A stretch of 22,840 bases of DNA from NCBI GenBank assembly GCA_016930895.1, contig JAFGFV010000436.1:1-22840 (forward strand), written 5' to 3'. The stretch comes from Spirochaetales bacterium. Its GTDB lineage: Bacteria; Spirochaetota; Spirochaetia; SZUA-6; DRHE01. Below the pieces are notes generated by a model, which worked only from the letters and a program-made list of their open reading frames with translations, had not been told where the DNA came from and did not search any database. Shown here one piece after another: positions 14,289 through 22,143 of the stretch (positions are counted from its first letter, which is position 1; the number at the start of each line of letters is the position of its first letter). Both the position numbers and the translations under genes were made by a program.

Positions 14289-16192
14289 GGATCGAAGCTG
14301 TCCTCGAAGACCTCCGGGCGCTGGAACTGCAGCGCATACAGCCGGCTGTAGAAACCGCCGGCGGCCATGAGCTGCTCGTGGGTGCCGCGCTCTACGATGC
14401 GGCGGTCGTGGAGCACCAGTAAGCGGTCGGCCCGGCGGATCGTGGACAGGCGGTGGGCGATCACGAAACTGGTGCGTCCCTGCATGAGCCGGCCGACGGC
14501 CTGCTGGATGTGGCGCTCGGTCAGGCTGTCCACGCTGCTGGTGGCTTCGTCCAGGATCAGGATCCGGGGGTCCGCCAGCAGGGTCCGGGCAATCCCCAGG
14601 AGCTGCCGCTCCCCCTGGGACAGGTTCATCCCCCGCTCGGTCAGCTCCGTGTCGTACCCCTTGGGCAGGCAGGAGACGAAGTGGTGGGCGTTGGCCGTCC
14701 GCGCGGCCTCGACCATCTGGTCCTCCGAAGCGTCAGGGCGTCCGTAGAGCAGGTTTTCCCGGATCGTAGCCGCGAAGAAGAAGGGCTCCTGGAGCACCAC
14801 GCCCATGGCGGCCCGCAGGGCATAGACATCGTAGTGGCGGATGTCTGCCCCGTCGATCCGGATCTCCCCCTGGTCGACGTCGTAGAAGCGGCACAGGAGG
14901 TTGATGATCGTGGTCTTGCCGGCCCCCGTCGGGCCCACGATGGCGGTAAGCTCCCCGGGGTGGGCCTCGAGGCAGATGTCCCGCAGGACCTGCCTGTCCG
15001 CAGTGTATCCGAAGCTCACCGAGCGGAACTCCACGTGACCGGCGATCCGGTCCGCCGGCAGGGGCCGGTCAGGCTGGGCGATCTCCTCCCGGGAGTCGAA
15101 GACCTCGAAGATGCGCTCGGCTCCGGCCAGGGCGGAGTTGAACAGGTTGTAGACGTTGGAGATCTGCTGGAGGGGCTGCATGAAACGGCGGGAGTACACC
15201 AGAAATGCCGCCACCAGCCCGACCGAATACACCGCCGGGTTCAGCACGGCCATGGCCCCTCCGAAGCCGAGCACCAGGACCAGGGCCAGCCCGTTGACCA
15301 GCTGCATGGCGGGCATCATCATGTACGACGAGCTCTCCATAGCGATGGAAGCATCCCGGGCGGCGCGGTTGATCTGGTCGAACTTGCGCCGCTCCTGCTC
15401 CTCGCGGTGGAAGCTCTGGATTACCTTCATCCCGCTCACGGATTCCTCGATGGCCGCCGACAGGACCCCCACCTGACGCTGCCGCTCCGCCGCCGCCTTG
15501 CGCACCACCTTGCCGATGGCGCGCACGATCACCAGGAGGACCGGGACGATCAGGAACAGCACGAGGGTCATGGGCAGGTTCAGGGCCATCATGGCGATGA
15601 GCACCGCCAGAATCGAGAACAGCCCGTTCAGAGAGCTCGCCAGACCGTTGGAGATGAAGTGGTAGACCGTCTCCACGTCGTTGGTGAGCCGGGAGATCAC
15701 GTCCCCGATCCCGACCCGGTCGAAGTAGGCCACGGCCAGGCGCTGGACATGGTCGAAGGCCTGGCGCCGGAGGCGAAAGATGATGCGGTTGGAAATCACG
15801 TTGACGGCCACCGTGCCGCCGGCCTGGGAGAGGAAGGCCCCCAGGTAGATCCCCAGCAACAGGAGCATCTGCCGGAAGAACAGCGGGAGGTCGAGGCTGC
15901 GCTCCAGGTGCTCGGTGATCGCGCGCCCCATGACGGTGGGGGCGACGGCGTTGAGGGCCGCGGAGGCGGCGATCATGAGCAGGGCCAGGAGCAGGAGCCT
16001 CTTCTCCCGTCCGAAGAAGCGCAGGAGCCGCCGCGCGGTGGCCCTGAAGTCCCGGGGCTTCTCGCCGGGGAGCGCCCGCCCGTGCATGCCCGGGCCAAGC
16101 CCGCGGCCCGGGCCCGCTGGGCGGCCGGATCCAGTTCTCGGGCCGGACCCCACTCCCTGGCCGGGAGCGAAGCCGCGCGCTCGATCACTCAC
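14279..16192 (-). CDS. ABC exporter half-transporter, catalytic-site subunit (TM288-like)
   Basis: This 637-residue half-transporter is one chain of a heterodimeric type-IV ABC exporter. A low-complexity Gly/Pro/Arg N-terminal tail (about 1-48) precedes the transmembrane domain (about 55-345, six expected helices) and the ATPase domain. ATPase motifs are Walker A GPTGAGKTT near 420, signature LSQGE, Walker B ILILDE with the catalytic Glu549, and switch His580 (IAHRL). The unusual LSQGE signature is the one that would face the degenerate ATP site of the partner, as in TM287/288. The GTG start overlaps the upstream half-transporter stop (GTGA), and GGAGG lies about 7 bases before it. The substrate is unknown; drugs, lipids or peptides are typical for the family. 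It is the last gene of the minus-strand operon. Confidence 0.93.
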   Translation of the reverse strand: MSDRARGFAPGQGVGSGPRTGSGRPAGPGRGLGPGMHGRALPGEKPRDFRATARRLLRFFGREKRLLLLALLMIAASAALNAVAPTVMGRAITEHLERSLDLPLFFRQMLLLLGIYLGAFLSQAGGTVAVNVISNRIIFRLRRQAFDHVQRLAVAYFDRVGIGDVISRLTNDVETVYHFISNGLASSLNGLFSILAVLIAMMALNLPMTLVLFLIVPVLLVIVRAIGKVVRKAAAERQRQVGVLSAAIEESVSGMKVIQSFHREEQERRKFDQINRAARDASIAMESSSYMMMPAMQLVNGLALVLVLGFGGAMAVLNPAVYSVGLVAAFLVYSRRFMQPLQQISNVYNLFNSALAGAERIFEVFDSREEIAQPDRPLPADRIAGHVEFRSVSFGYTADRQVLRDICLEAHPGELTAIVGPTGAGKTTIINLLCRFYDVDQGEIRIDGADIRHYDVYALRAAMGVVLQEPFFFAATIRENLLYGRPDASEDQMVEAARTANAHHFVSCLPKGYDTELTERGMNLSQGERQLLGIARTLLADPRILILDEATSSVDSLTERHIQQAVGRLMQGRTSFVIAHRLSTIRRADRLLVLHDRRIVERGTHEQLMAAGGFYSRLYALQFQRPEVFEDSFDPAR

Positions 16193-17973
16193 GCCCCCGC
16201 CTCCGCCTGCGACGCTTCGGCGTTCTGGGTCTCATGGATCTCCCGGTAGATCCCCGAGGTGCCCAGGAGCTCCTCGTGCGCGCCCACCGCCTGGATGCGG
16301 CCGCCGTCCAGGACCACGATGCGGTCGGCCCTTCGCACGGCGCTGATCTTCTGGCTGATCACGATGGTCGTCCGGCGGTCGGGCAGGCCGTACAGGTTGT
16401 CGATGATCCGGCTCTCGGTTCGTAGGTCCAGGGCCGAGGTCACGTCGTCCAGGATCAGGATGTCCGGACGCGCCAGGATGGCCCGGGCGATGGCCACCCT
16501 CTGGCGCTGCCCCCCGGAGAGCCCCATGCCCCGTTCCCCGACGGGCTCCTCCCACTGCTTTTCCTTCTCCAGGATGAACTCTTCGGCGCAGGCCAGGCGC
16601 GCGGCCTCGTGGACCTCCTCGGTAGTGGCCTCCGGGCGGCCGAAGCGGATGTTCTCGGCGATGGTCCCCGAGAACAGCACCGTCTCCTGGAGAACCAGCA
16701 CCGTGCGGCCCCGCACCGTGTCGAAGGACAGCGCGCGCACGTCCCGGCCATCCAAACGCACAATCCCGCCGCTTGCGTCGTAGAAGCGGCAGATCAGGGC
16801 CGCCAGAGTGGATTTGCCCGAGCCGGTGGTCCCGATCAGGCCGATCCTTTCTCCCGGCCGGATCTCCAGATCGATGCCGCTTAAAGCCTCTTCCCCCTCC
16901 CCGTAGCGAAAGGAGACGTTCTCGAATGCGATCGCGCCGCGAAGCTCCTCCAGGGAGACGGCCCCCGGCAATTCCGCCAGGCCCGGGCTGGTGGCGAGCA
17001 CCTCCGCGATCCTGGCGGCCGAGGCGGAGGCCATGATCAGGAAGTTGAGCACCATGGCCAGCATGACGATCGGGAAGACGGCCATCATGGCGTAGTTGCT
17101 GAAGGCGGTAAGCTCCCCCAGGGTCATGGCGGTTGGGCCGGACGCACCGGCTGGCGCTGCGCCGATCCCGACGCCCCCTACCGCGGCCCCCCCCATCCGC
17201 AGCACCAGCAGGAGGGCCAGGTTCCCCACCAGCATGAGAAAGGGCATGGCGATGCCGATGAACACCCCGACCTTGAGCGACAGGGCGTAGAACTCATGGT
17301 TGCGGCTGCCGAACTTCTCCTTCTCCAGCACCTGGCGGGAGAAGGCCCGGACCAGCTTGGCGCCCGCCAGGTTTTCCTGCAGGGTGTTGTTGAGCCGGTC
17401 GAGGGCCTCGCGGACCTTCAGGAACAGGGGGCGGATCACCCGGGAGAAGAGCAGGAACACCACGAAGATCCCGGCCATGACCGCCGCCACCACCGCGGCC
17501 ATCCGGGGAGCGGTCACGAACATCAGCACGACTGCTCCGACCAGGAAAAAGATCGCCTGGATCATCATGAAAAGGCCCATGCGGAAGAACATGACGACCA
17601 TGTTCACGTCCGAGTTCAGGCGCACCATCAGCTCCCCGGTGCGGAAGCGGTCGAAGTTGGCGAAGGAGAAGGAGGAAACCTGGGTGAACAGGCGATTGCG
17701 CATGTCGTAGCCGGCGCCCTGGCTGGCCCGGATCAGCAGAATCCCGCTGGAGTACATGAGGACGGAGCCCGCCGCCGCGGAGAGCAGGACGGCGAGGGAG
17801 GCCAGGATCACGGTGCGAACGCTTCCGGCGGTGATTCCGGAGTCCACGGCCCACTGAGTCAGCCGCGGCTGGACCAGCATCACCCCGGAGGACAGGAGCA
17901 GCAGCACGAGCGCCGCCGCCATCCTGCCGGCGTAGGGCTTGAGAAAACCCATGATGCGGATCATGTCTTTCAT
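16189..17973 (-). CDS. ABC exporter half-transporter with degenerate ATPase site (TM287-like)
   Basis: This 594-residue half-transporter has an N-terminal transmembrane domain (about 10-320) and a C-terminal ATPase domain. Motifs are Walker A GTTGSGKST near 380, signature LSGGQ, and Walker B ILILDD. Two catalytic residues are replaced: Asp510 stands where the catalytic glutamate belongs and Gln541 where the switch histidine belongs (VISQKIS). This Glu-to-Asp and His-to-Gln pair is the known mark of the TM287-type chain in heterodimeric exporters, so it should work only with the following chain. A Gly/Ala-rich loop of about 25 residues sits between two late transmembrane helices, near residues 268-292. 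The ATG overlaps the acyltransferase stop (ATGA). Confidence 0.93.
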   Translation of the reverse strand: MKDMIRIMGFLKPYAGRMAAALVLLLLSSGVMLVQPRLTQWAVDSGITAGSVRTVILASLAVLLSAAAGSVLMYSSGILLIRASQGAGYDMRNRLFTQVSSFSFANFDRFRTGELMVRLNSDVNMVVMFFRMGLFMMIQAIFFLVGAVVLMFVTAPRMAAVVAAVMAGIFVVFLLFSRVIRPLFLKVREALDRLNNTLQENLAGAKLVRAFSRQVLEKEKFGSRNHEFYALSLKVGVFIGIAMPFLMLVGNLALLLVLRMGGAAVGGVGIGAAPAGASGPTAMTLGELTAFSNYAMMAVFPIVMLAMVLNFLIMASASAARIAEVLATSPGLAELPGAVSLEELRGAIAFENVSFRYGEGEEALSGIDLEIRPGERIGLIGTTGSGKSTLAALICRFYDASGGIVRLDGRDVRALSFDTVRGRTVLVLQETVLFSGTIAENIRFGRPEATTEEVHEAARLACAEEFILEKEKQWEEPVGERGMGLSGGQRQRVAIARAILARPDILILDDVTSALDLRTESRIIDNLYGLPDRRTTIVISQKISAVRRADRIVVLDGGRIQAVGAHEELLGTSGIYREIHETQNAEASQAEAGA

Positions 17974-19022
17974 GGTTCTTCCGGGGCCCGGAGCAGCTCG
18001 ATGGACACGCCCGGAAGGGCAGGTTCGCCGCGGCCCCGGCCGAGCAGCTCGTCCTGCTCGAGCTGCTCGAAATCCCGCTGCAGGCGCGCAAGGCAGGAAA
18101 CGATCCGCGCGGCCTCGGCCTCGCCGAAGCGATAGGCCAGGAAGCCGGGGTTGCGCAGGCGGAAGTAGCCGCGCAGGATGCGCACCGCCCGGAGCGCCTG
18201 GGCGAGCGGGAAGGGGCCACGCCCCGGCTCCAGGGCGTGCACGTGCCGGTGCAGGTTCTCGATGAACACGTTGCGCAGGAGCGAGGTGGCGAGGAAGTGC
18301 GCCAGGGCCCGGCCCTCGGGGTCGGTCCAGCGCGCCTCAGCCGCCGGCTCTCCCGGCCGACCCGTCCGCACCAGGAGCCCAGCGGGTTCAGGGACTGCCG
18401 GGGCCCGAGTCTGCCCGGCCAGGCGCCGGATCGTGCCCTCGATCTCCTGCGCCAGGGCCTGCTGGCGCTCCCTGGGAGGGCCAGCGGCGGGGGAGGGCGG
18501 GGGGATCGGCCGCCCCACGTGGACCGCCAGCCGGGGCCGGCGGAGCGCGAAGACCTGAGGCAGGGCGCCTACGATCCCGCGGAAGCCCATGGGGGCCACG
18601 GGCACCCCCTCGCGGTCGCTCAGCCAGGCCACCCCCCGGCGCGTGTCCTTGGCCCCGGCCTGCCAGATGCCGCCTTCGGGAAACACCCCCAGGGGCTGAC
18701 TGGTCCGCAGGGCGGCGCGCGCCTGGTCCAACCCCCCGCGGTCCATGCTGCCGCGGCGGTAGGGGATGAAGCCGTACAGGTGCCCGAGCAAGCGGAAGCT
18801 TCGGTCCAGGGGTACGTCCCCGGTGCCCAGAAATACCGGGGGCCGGGGGGATACGGCCAGCATCAGGACGATTTCGATGGCCGCGTCGTGGTTTCCCGCC
18901 AGGATGCAGGCCCCCGTCCTCGGGATGTGCTCCCGGCCGTGGATCTCCGTCCGCGTGAGCAGGGAGACGGCCAGACGCGCGGCCCCGTGCAGAACGCGGC
19001 GGACGAACCCACGGGGAGTCAA
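17970..19022 (-). CDS. PlsC-like 1-acylglycerol-3-phosphate acyltransferase family protein
   Basis: The N-terminal 190 residues of this 350-residue protein form a PlsC-type acyltransferase domain. Block I reads NHDAAIE (His45, Glu50): the catalytic histidine is present, but the usual HX4D aspartate is Glu. The FPEG block is at 114-117, followed by a PVAPMGFRG segment near 140. Residues 210-350 are an extra helical, Arg-rich domain that I do not recognise. The enzyme would transfer acyl chains to a glycerophospholipid precursor at the inner membrane. The start is TTG at 19022, without a clear ribosome site, two codons after the in-frame helicase stop. It overlaps the exporter gene by 4 bases, which hints that the exporter may move a lipid. 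Confidence 0.82.
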   Translation of the reverse strand: MTPRGFVRRVLHGAARLAVSLLTRTEIHGREHIPRTGACILAGNHDAAIEIVLMLAVSPRPPVFLGTGDVPLDRSFRLLGHLYGFIPYRRGSMDRGGLDQARAALRTSQPLGVFPEGGIWQAGAKDTRRGVAWLSDREGVPVAPMGFRGIVGALPQVFALRRPRLAVHVGRPIPPPSPAAGPPRERQQALAQEIEGTIRRLAGQTRAPAVPEPAGLLVRTGRPGEPAAEARWTDPEGRALAHFLATSLLRNVFIENLHRHVHALEPGRGPFPLAQALRAVRILRGYFRLRNPGFLAYRFGEAEAARIVSCLARLQRDFEQLEQDELLGRGRGEPALPGVSIELLRAPEEP

Positions 19023-19028
19023 GGCGGC

Positions 19029-20204
19029 TCAGCCCGGCTTGCGCCGCGCCCGGGGGCGCCGCCGGCCGTGATGCTTGGGGTGCGCCGGCTTGAGCTCCGG
19101 CAGCTCCCCGACCCAGCTGGCCTGTATGTGGTTGGCGCTGATCATGCCGCGAGCCGAGCGGAGGTCCCGCGGGGTCACGAAGGTGATGGCCGTGCCCTCC
19201 CGGCCCATGCGGCCCGCTCGCCCGGTGCGGTGGGTGTAGGTCACCGAGCTCCTGGGGAAGTCGTAGTTGATCACGTGGCTCACGTGGGTGAAGTCCAGCC
19301 CCCGCCCGGCCAGGTCCGTTGCCACCATGAAGCGGGTCTGGCGGCCGCGCAGCTTGCGGATCACGGAGCTGCGCTTGGACTGCTCCATGCCTCCGTGGAT
19401 CAGGTCCACCTTCTGGAACTCCCCCCGGAGCTTCAGGAACAGCCGCTCGGCGCTGTCCCGGGAGTTGCAGAAGATGATGGCCTGCTGGATCGGCTCCTCT
19501 CTTAGCGCGGTCTCCAGGCCCTCGAGGCGGGCTTCCGGGGAGACCAGGCGGAACTGGTGGCCCAGGGACTGGGGCGCCACTTGCTGGGTGTTGAGCTGGA
19601 CGGTCACCGGGTCGCGCAGGTAGCGCTCCGTCAACCGCCGCACCTCTTCCGGCATGGTCGCGGAGAAGAGCAGGGTCTGGTGCTGGTGCACCAGGCAGGA
19701 GAACACGAAATCGATGTCCTCCAGGAAGCCCTCCTTCATCATCTCATCCGCCTCGTCGAGCACGAAGGTCGACACTTGCGACAGGGAGATCTTGCCGCCG
19801 TAGATCAGGTCGATGAGCCGCCCGGGAGTGGCCACCAGGATGTGGACACCGCTTCCGAGCTTTGCCTTCTGGACCCCCATGTCGAAGCCGCCGTACACGG
19901 CAAAAGGCACCACGCGCAGGTGGGTGGCGATGCGGCCGATCTCCTCCACGTACTGGAGAGCGAGCTCCCGGGTGGGGACCAGGATCAGGGCCTGCACGGC
20001 GTTCAGGTTCGGGTCCGTGCGCTGCACCAGCGGGATCCCGCAGGCGCTGGTCTTCCCGGAGCCGGTCTCTGCCGTGGCGAGCAGGTCCTTGCCCGCCAGG
20101 ATGTGCGGGAAGGTCATCTCCTGGATGGGGGTGAGGTCCTGGTATCCCATGTCGTTCAAGGCTTTCTGGATTTCGGGTTTGAGGTCTAGTTCGGTGAATT
20201 TCAT
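19029..20204 (-). CDS. DEAD-box ATP-dependent RNA helicase
   Basis: This 391-residue helicase has all core motifs: Q motif (TPIQE around Gln28), Walker A AETGSGKT (Lys51), PTRELA (77-82), TPGR (126-129), DEAD (150-153), SAT near 178, IFCNS in domain 2, TDLAGRGLD and HRTGRAGR near 330. The C-terminal 25 residues are a short basic tail (HHGRRRPRARRKPG) that can bind RNA. It remodels RNA duplexes in ribosome assembly or mRNA decay; CsdA/RhlE/DeaD-like assignment cannot be settled. It is the first gene of the minus-strand operon and has a promoter-like sequence upstream. The acyltransferase follows in the same reading frame after TGA and two codons. No ribosome site is evident before the ATG. Confidence 0.95.
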   Translation of the reverse strand: MKFTELDLKPEIQKALNDMGYQDLTPIQEMTFPHILAGKDLLATAETGSGKTSACGIPLVQRTDPNLNAVQALILVPTRELALQYVEEIGRIATHLRVVPFAVYGGFDMGVQKAKLGSGVHILVATPGRLIDLIYGGKISLSQVSTFVLDEADEMMKEGFLEDIDFVFSCLVHQHQTLLFSATMPEEVRRLTERYLRDPVTVQLNTQQVAPQSLGHQFRLVSPEARLEGLETALREEPIQQAIIFCNSRDSAERLFLKLRGEFQKVDLIHGGMEQSKRSSVIRKLRGRQTRFMVATDLAGRGLDFTHVSHVINYDFPRSSVTYTHRTGRAGRMGREGTAITFVTPRDLRSARGMISANHIQASWVGELPELKPAHPKHHGRRRPRARRKPG

Positions 20205-20222
20205 GTTCGTTGGTTTTGTGTT

Positions 20223-20251
20223 AAGATACTCAAATGCCGCCGTGTTCTCAA
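20223..20251 (-). promoter_or_regulatory. Sigma70-like promoter for the helicase operon
   Basis: On the minus strand, TTGAGA (20251-20246) and TATCTT (20228-20223) are spaced by 17 bases, near-consensus -35 and -10 boxes. Transcription would begin about 12 bases before the helicase ATG, giving a very short leader without a recognisable ribosome site. This stretch is AT-rich compared with its surroundings, as promoters often are. Confidence 0.5.
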
Positions 20252-20287
20252 GAAATTTGGACGAACTTCGGGATGCCCGCCTGAGCC

Positions 20288-20317
20288 CCAGTCATCGCCC
20301 GCGTCGTGCGGGACTGG
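20288..20317 (+). promoter_or_regulatory. Bulged stem-loop in the leader of the receiver-PilZ gene
   Basis: CCAGT (20288-20292) pairs with ACTGG (20313-20317), and CCCGC (20298-20302) pairs with GCGGG (20308-20312). There is a 5-base bulge on the left arm and a 5-base loop. The structure ends 7 bases before the ATG, and the only purine-rich stretch upstream of the start lies inside it, so it could limit ribosome access. This is inferred from pairing only. Confidence 0.4.
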
Positions 20318-20324
20318 ACATTCA

Positions 20325-21065
20325 ATGGAACAGAACCTCCTGGTGATCTCCAGGTCGGCAGAGATCCGCTCCAGCTTTGCGGAGGCCTACGCCCTGCTCG
20401 GGTACGAGGTGAGCGTATACGAAGAGGTCCAGGAGCCGATCCGGGAGCTCAACGCCCTGGACCCCGACCACGTGGTCGTGGACACCGACGGCCTGGAAAG
20501 GCTCTGGAAGATCCTGGCCGCCGGGCTGCAGCTGGCGCAGAAGCGCATCACGGTCATCCTGATTGCCAGCGCCATGACCCTGGAGGAGGCGAGCGAGGCG
20601 CTCGCCCTGGGGGTGAGCGGGATCATCATCAAGCCCTTCCTGCCGGAGTTCCATCTCAAGCGGGCGTACGAGATCATCCACCGGAAGCTCCGCGTCGAGG
20701 GCGGGAGGCTCCTTCCGCGTTACTACACCGGGAGCCTGTTCGACGGGGGGCTGACGGTCCACAGCCGGGACGCGGACAAGCTGTACAGCTTCGAGCTGGT
20801 GAACGTGTCCGAACGGGGAGCTGCGGTTCGTTCCCGGCACCCGGACACGGCCCCGGAGCTCCAGGAGGGGGTCCCGCTCGAGAAGGCGATCCTCCGCCTG
20901 GACGACCAGGAGTTCCGCTTCCACGGGCGGGTCGTGTTCCGCAAGGGGGGCCTGCTCGGCCTGGTGTTCGATCGCTTCGAGACGGGCGAGGCCAACTTCC
21001 GGCGCTTCCTCCAGAGGCTGGCCCTCAAGGCCTTCGGGGTTTCGGGCCTCTCCGGCCGCTGGTGA
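20325..21065 (+). CDS. Pseudo-receiver and PilZ domain protein
   Basis: In this 246-residue cytoplasmic protein, residues 1-120 fold like a response-regulator receiver. Asp53 sits at the phosphorylation position and Lys103 is conserved (IIIKPF). The acidic pair that binds magnesium is replaced by Ser9-Arg10, and the conserved Thr/Ser before the alanine of strand 4 is Ile80, so normal phosphorylation is doubtful. Residues 125-240 are a PilZ domain with Arg128-x3-Arg132 and Asn160-x-Ser162-x2-Gly165, the two motifs that bind cyclic di-GMP. It probably acts as a c-di-GMP effector, for example in motility, surface attachment or polysaccharide control. It is transcribed alone, divergent from the helicase operon, and no output domain other than PilZ is present. 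Confidence 0.85.
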   Translation: MEQNLLVISRSAEIRSSFAEAYALLGYEVSVYEEVQEPIRELNALDPDHVVVDTDGLERLWKILAAGLQLAQKRITVILIASAMTLEEASEALALGVSGIIIKPFLPEFHLKRAYEIIHRKLRVEGGRLLPRYYTGSLFDGGLTVHSRDADKLYSFELVNVSERGAAVRSRHPDTAPELQEGVPLEKAILRLDDQEFRFHGRVVFRKGGLLGLVFDRFETGEANFRRFLQRLALKAFGVSGLSGRW

Positions 21066-21081
21066 GGGCCTGCCGGGGCCT

Positions 21082-21105
21082 CCCGCGGCCGCGAGCAGCC
21101 GCGGG
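21082..21105. terminator. GC-rich hairpin between convergent stop codons
   Basis: A perfect 8-bp stem, CCCGCGGC (21082-21089) with GCCGCGGG (21098-21105), has an 8-base loop. It sits in the 40-base gap between the receiver-PilZ stop and the importer ATPase stop, touching the latter. Position suggests a bidirectional terminator, but neither side has a T-tract, so this is less certain than the acs terminator. Confidence 0.5.
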
Positions 21106-22143
21106 TCAGAAGGCGTGGACGGCGGTTGCCTTGAACGAGGCGTAGATCTCGCGCCCGACCTCGATCTCCAGCTCCGCTATCGATCCCTTGGTGACGAGGG
21201 ACTTGAGCTCCGTGGCGCCGCTCTCCAGGTCGATCTCGCAAAAGAAACCGCGGTCTACGATGCCGACGATCCGCGCCTTCAGGCAGTTGCGCATGCTCGA
21301 GGACAGCGCCTGTGGGCTCAGCACGATGTCTTCGGGGCGGATGGCAAGGTAACCCCGCTCGGCGTCGATGCGCCGGCCCAGCTCGATCTCCAGCGCGTTC
21401 ACCCGGGCCCGGGTGCCGGCGTACAGGGCGGGAAAGACGTTCTTCATGCCCACGAAATCCGCCACGAAGCTGGTCCGAGGCCGGCGAAAGATATCGTGGA
21501 CGGCGCCCACCTGCTCGATCCTGCCGTTGTTGATCACGGCGGCGCGCTCGGCCAGCGAGAGCGCCTCGACGAAGTCATGGGTCACCATCAGCATGGTGAC
21601 CCGCGTTTCGCGGTGAATGCGGCGCAGGAGGTCCTGGATCTCCCGCCGGAAGGCCGGGTCCAGGGCCGACAGCGGCTCGTCCAGCAGCAGAACCCGGGGA
21701 TGGATCATCAGGGCCCTGGCCAGGGCCACCCGCTGCAGCTCCCCGCCGCTGAGGGTGGCCGGGTAGCGGCCCAGCAGCCTTCCCAGGTTCAGGGTGTCCA
21801 TGAGGTTCTCGAAGCGCTCTTTGCGCTCCTGGGCGCTGACGTGGTGGAAGTGAAGCCCGTAGGTCACGTTCTCCGTGACCGTCATGTGGGGAAACAGGGC
21901 ATAGTCCTGGTACACGATCCCGATGCCCCGGTGCTCCGGCGGGAGCCCGGTGATGTCCTGCCCGTCGATGTAGATCCTGCCGGCGCTCACCGGCACCAGC
22001 CCGGCCAGGGCCTCCAGGAGCACGGTCTTGCCCGCCCCCGTGGGCCCCATGAGCACGAAGAACTGATTCTTCTCGATTTCCAGGTGGACGTCGTGGAGCT
22101 GGAACGCCGTCAGGGTCACGGACAGGCCTTCGATCCGGATCAT
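21106..22143 (-). CDS. Tungstate/molybdate-type ABC importer ATP-binding protein
   Basis: This 345-residue ABC ATPase has Walker A GPTGAGKT (33-40), Q-loop Gln79, signature LSGGE (131-135), Walker B LLLDEP with Asp155-Glu156, and switch His189 (VTHD). The C-terminal 110 residues form a regulatory domain of the MOP/TOBE kind seen in molybdate, tungstate and sulfate importers (WtpC/ModC). The start at 22143 overlaps the permease stop (ATGA) and the protein begins directly with the ATPase strand MIRIEGLSV; the open frame extending upstream is the permease gene in another frame. With the permease it would import an oxyanion, most likely tungstate or molybdate, needed for molybdo- or tungsto-enzymes such as formate dehydrogenase. 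Substrate choice is inferred from family resemblance. Confidence 0.85.
   Translation of the reverse strand: MIRIEGLSVTLTAFQLHDVHLEIEKNQFFVLMGPTGAGKTVLLEALAGLVPVSAGRIYIDGQDITGLPPEHRGIGIVYQDYALFPHMTVTENVTYGLHFHHVSAQERKERFENLMDTLNLGRLLGRYPATLSGGELQRVALARALMIHPRVLLLDEPLSALDPAFRREIQDLLRRIHRETRVTMLMVTHDFVEALSLAERAAVINNGRIEQVGAVHDIFRRPRTSFVADFVGMKNVFPALYAGTRARVNALEIELGRRIDAERGYLAIRPEDIVLSPQALSSSMRNCLKARIVGIVDRGFFCEIDLESGATELKSLVTKGSIAELEIEVGREIYASFKATAVHAF

Noticed and set aside
14453..16249. 598-codon plus-strand open frame opposite the ABC exporter
   Set aside because: The minus-strand exporter has intact ATPase motifs; the plus-strand frame is a compositional shadow.
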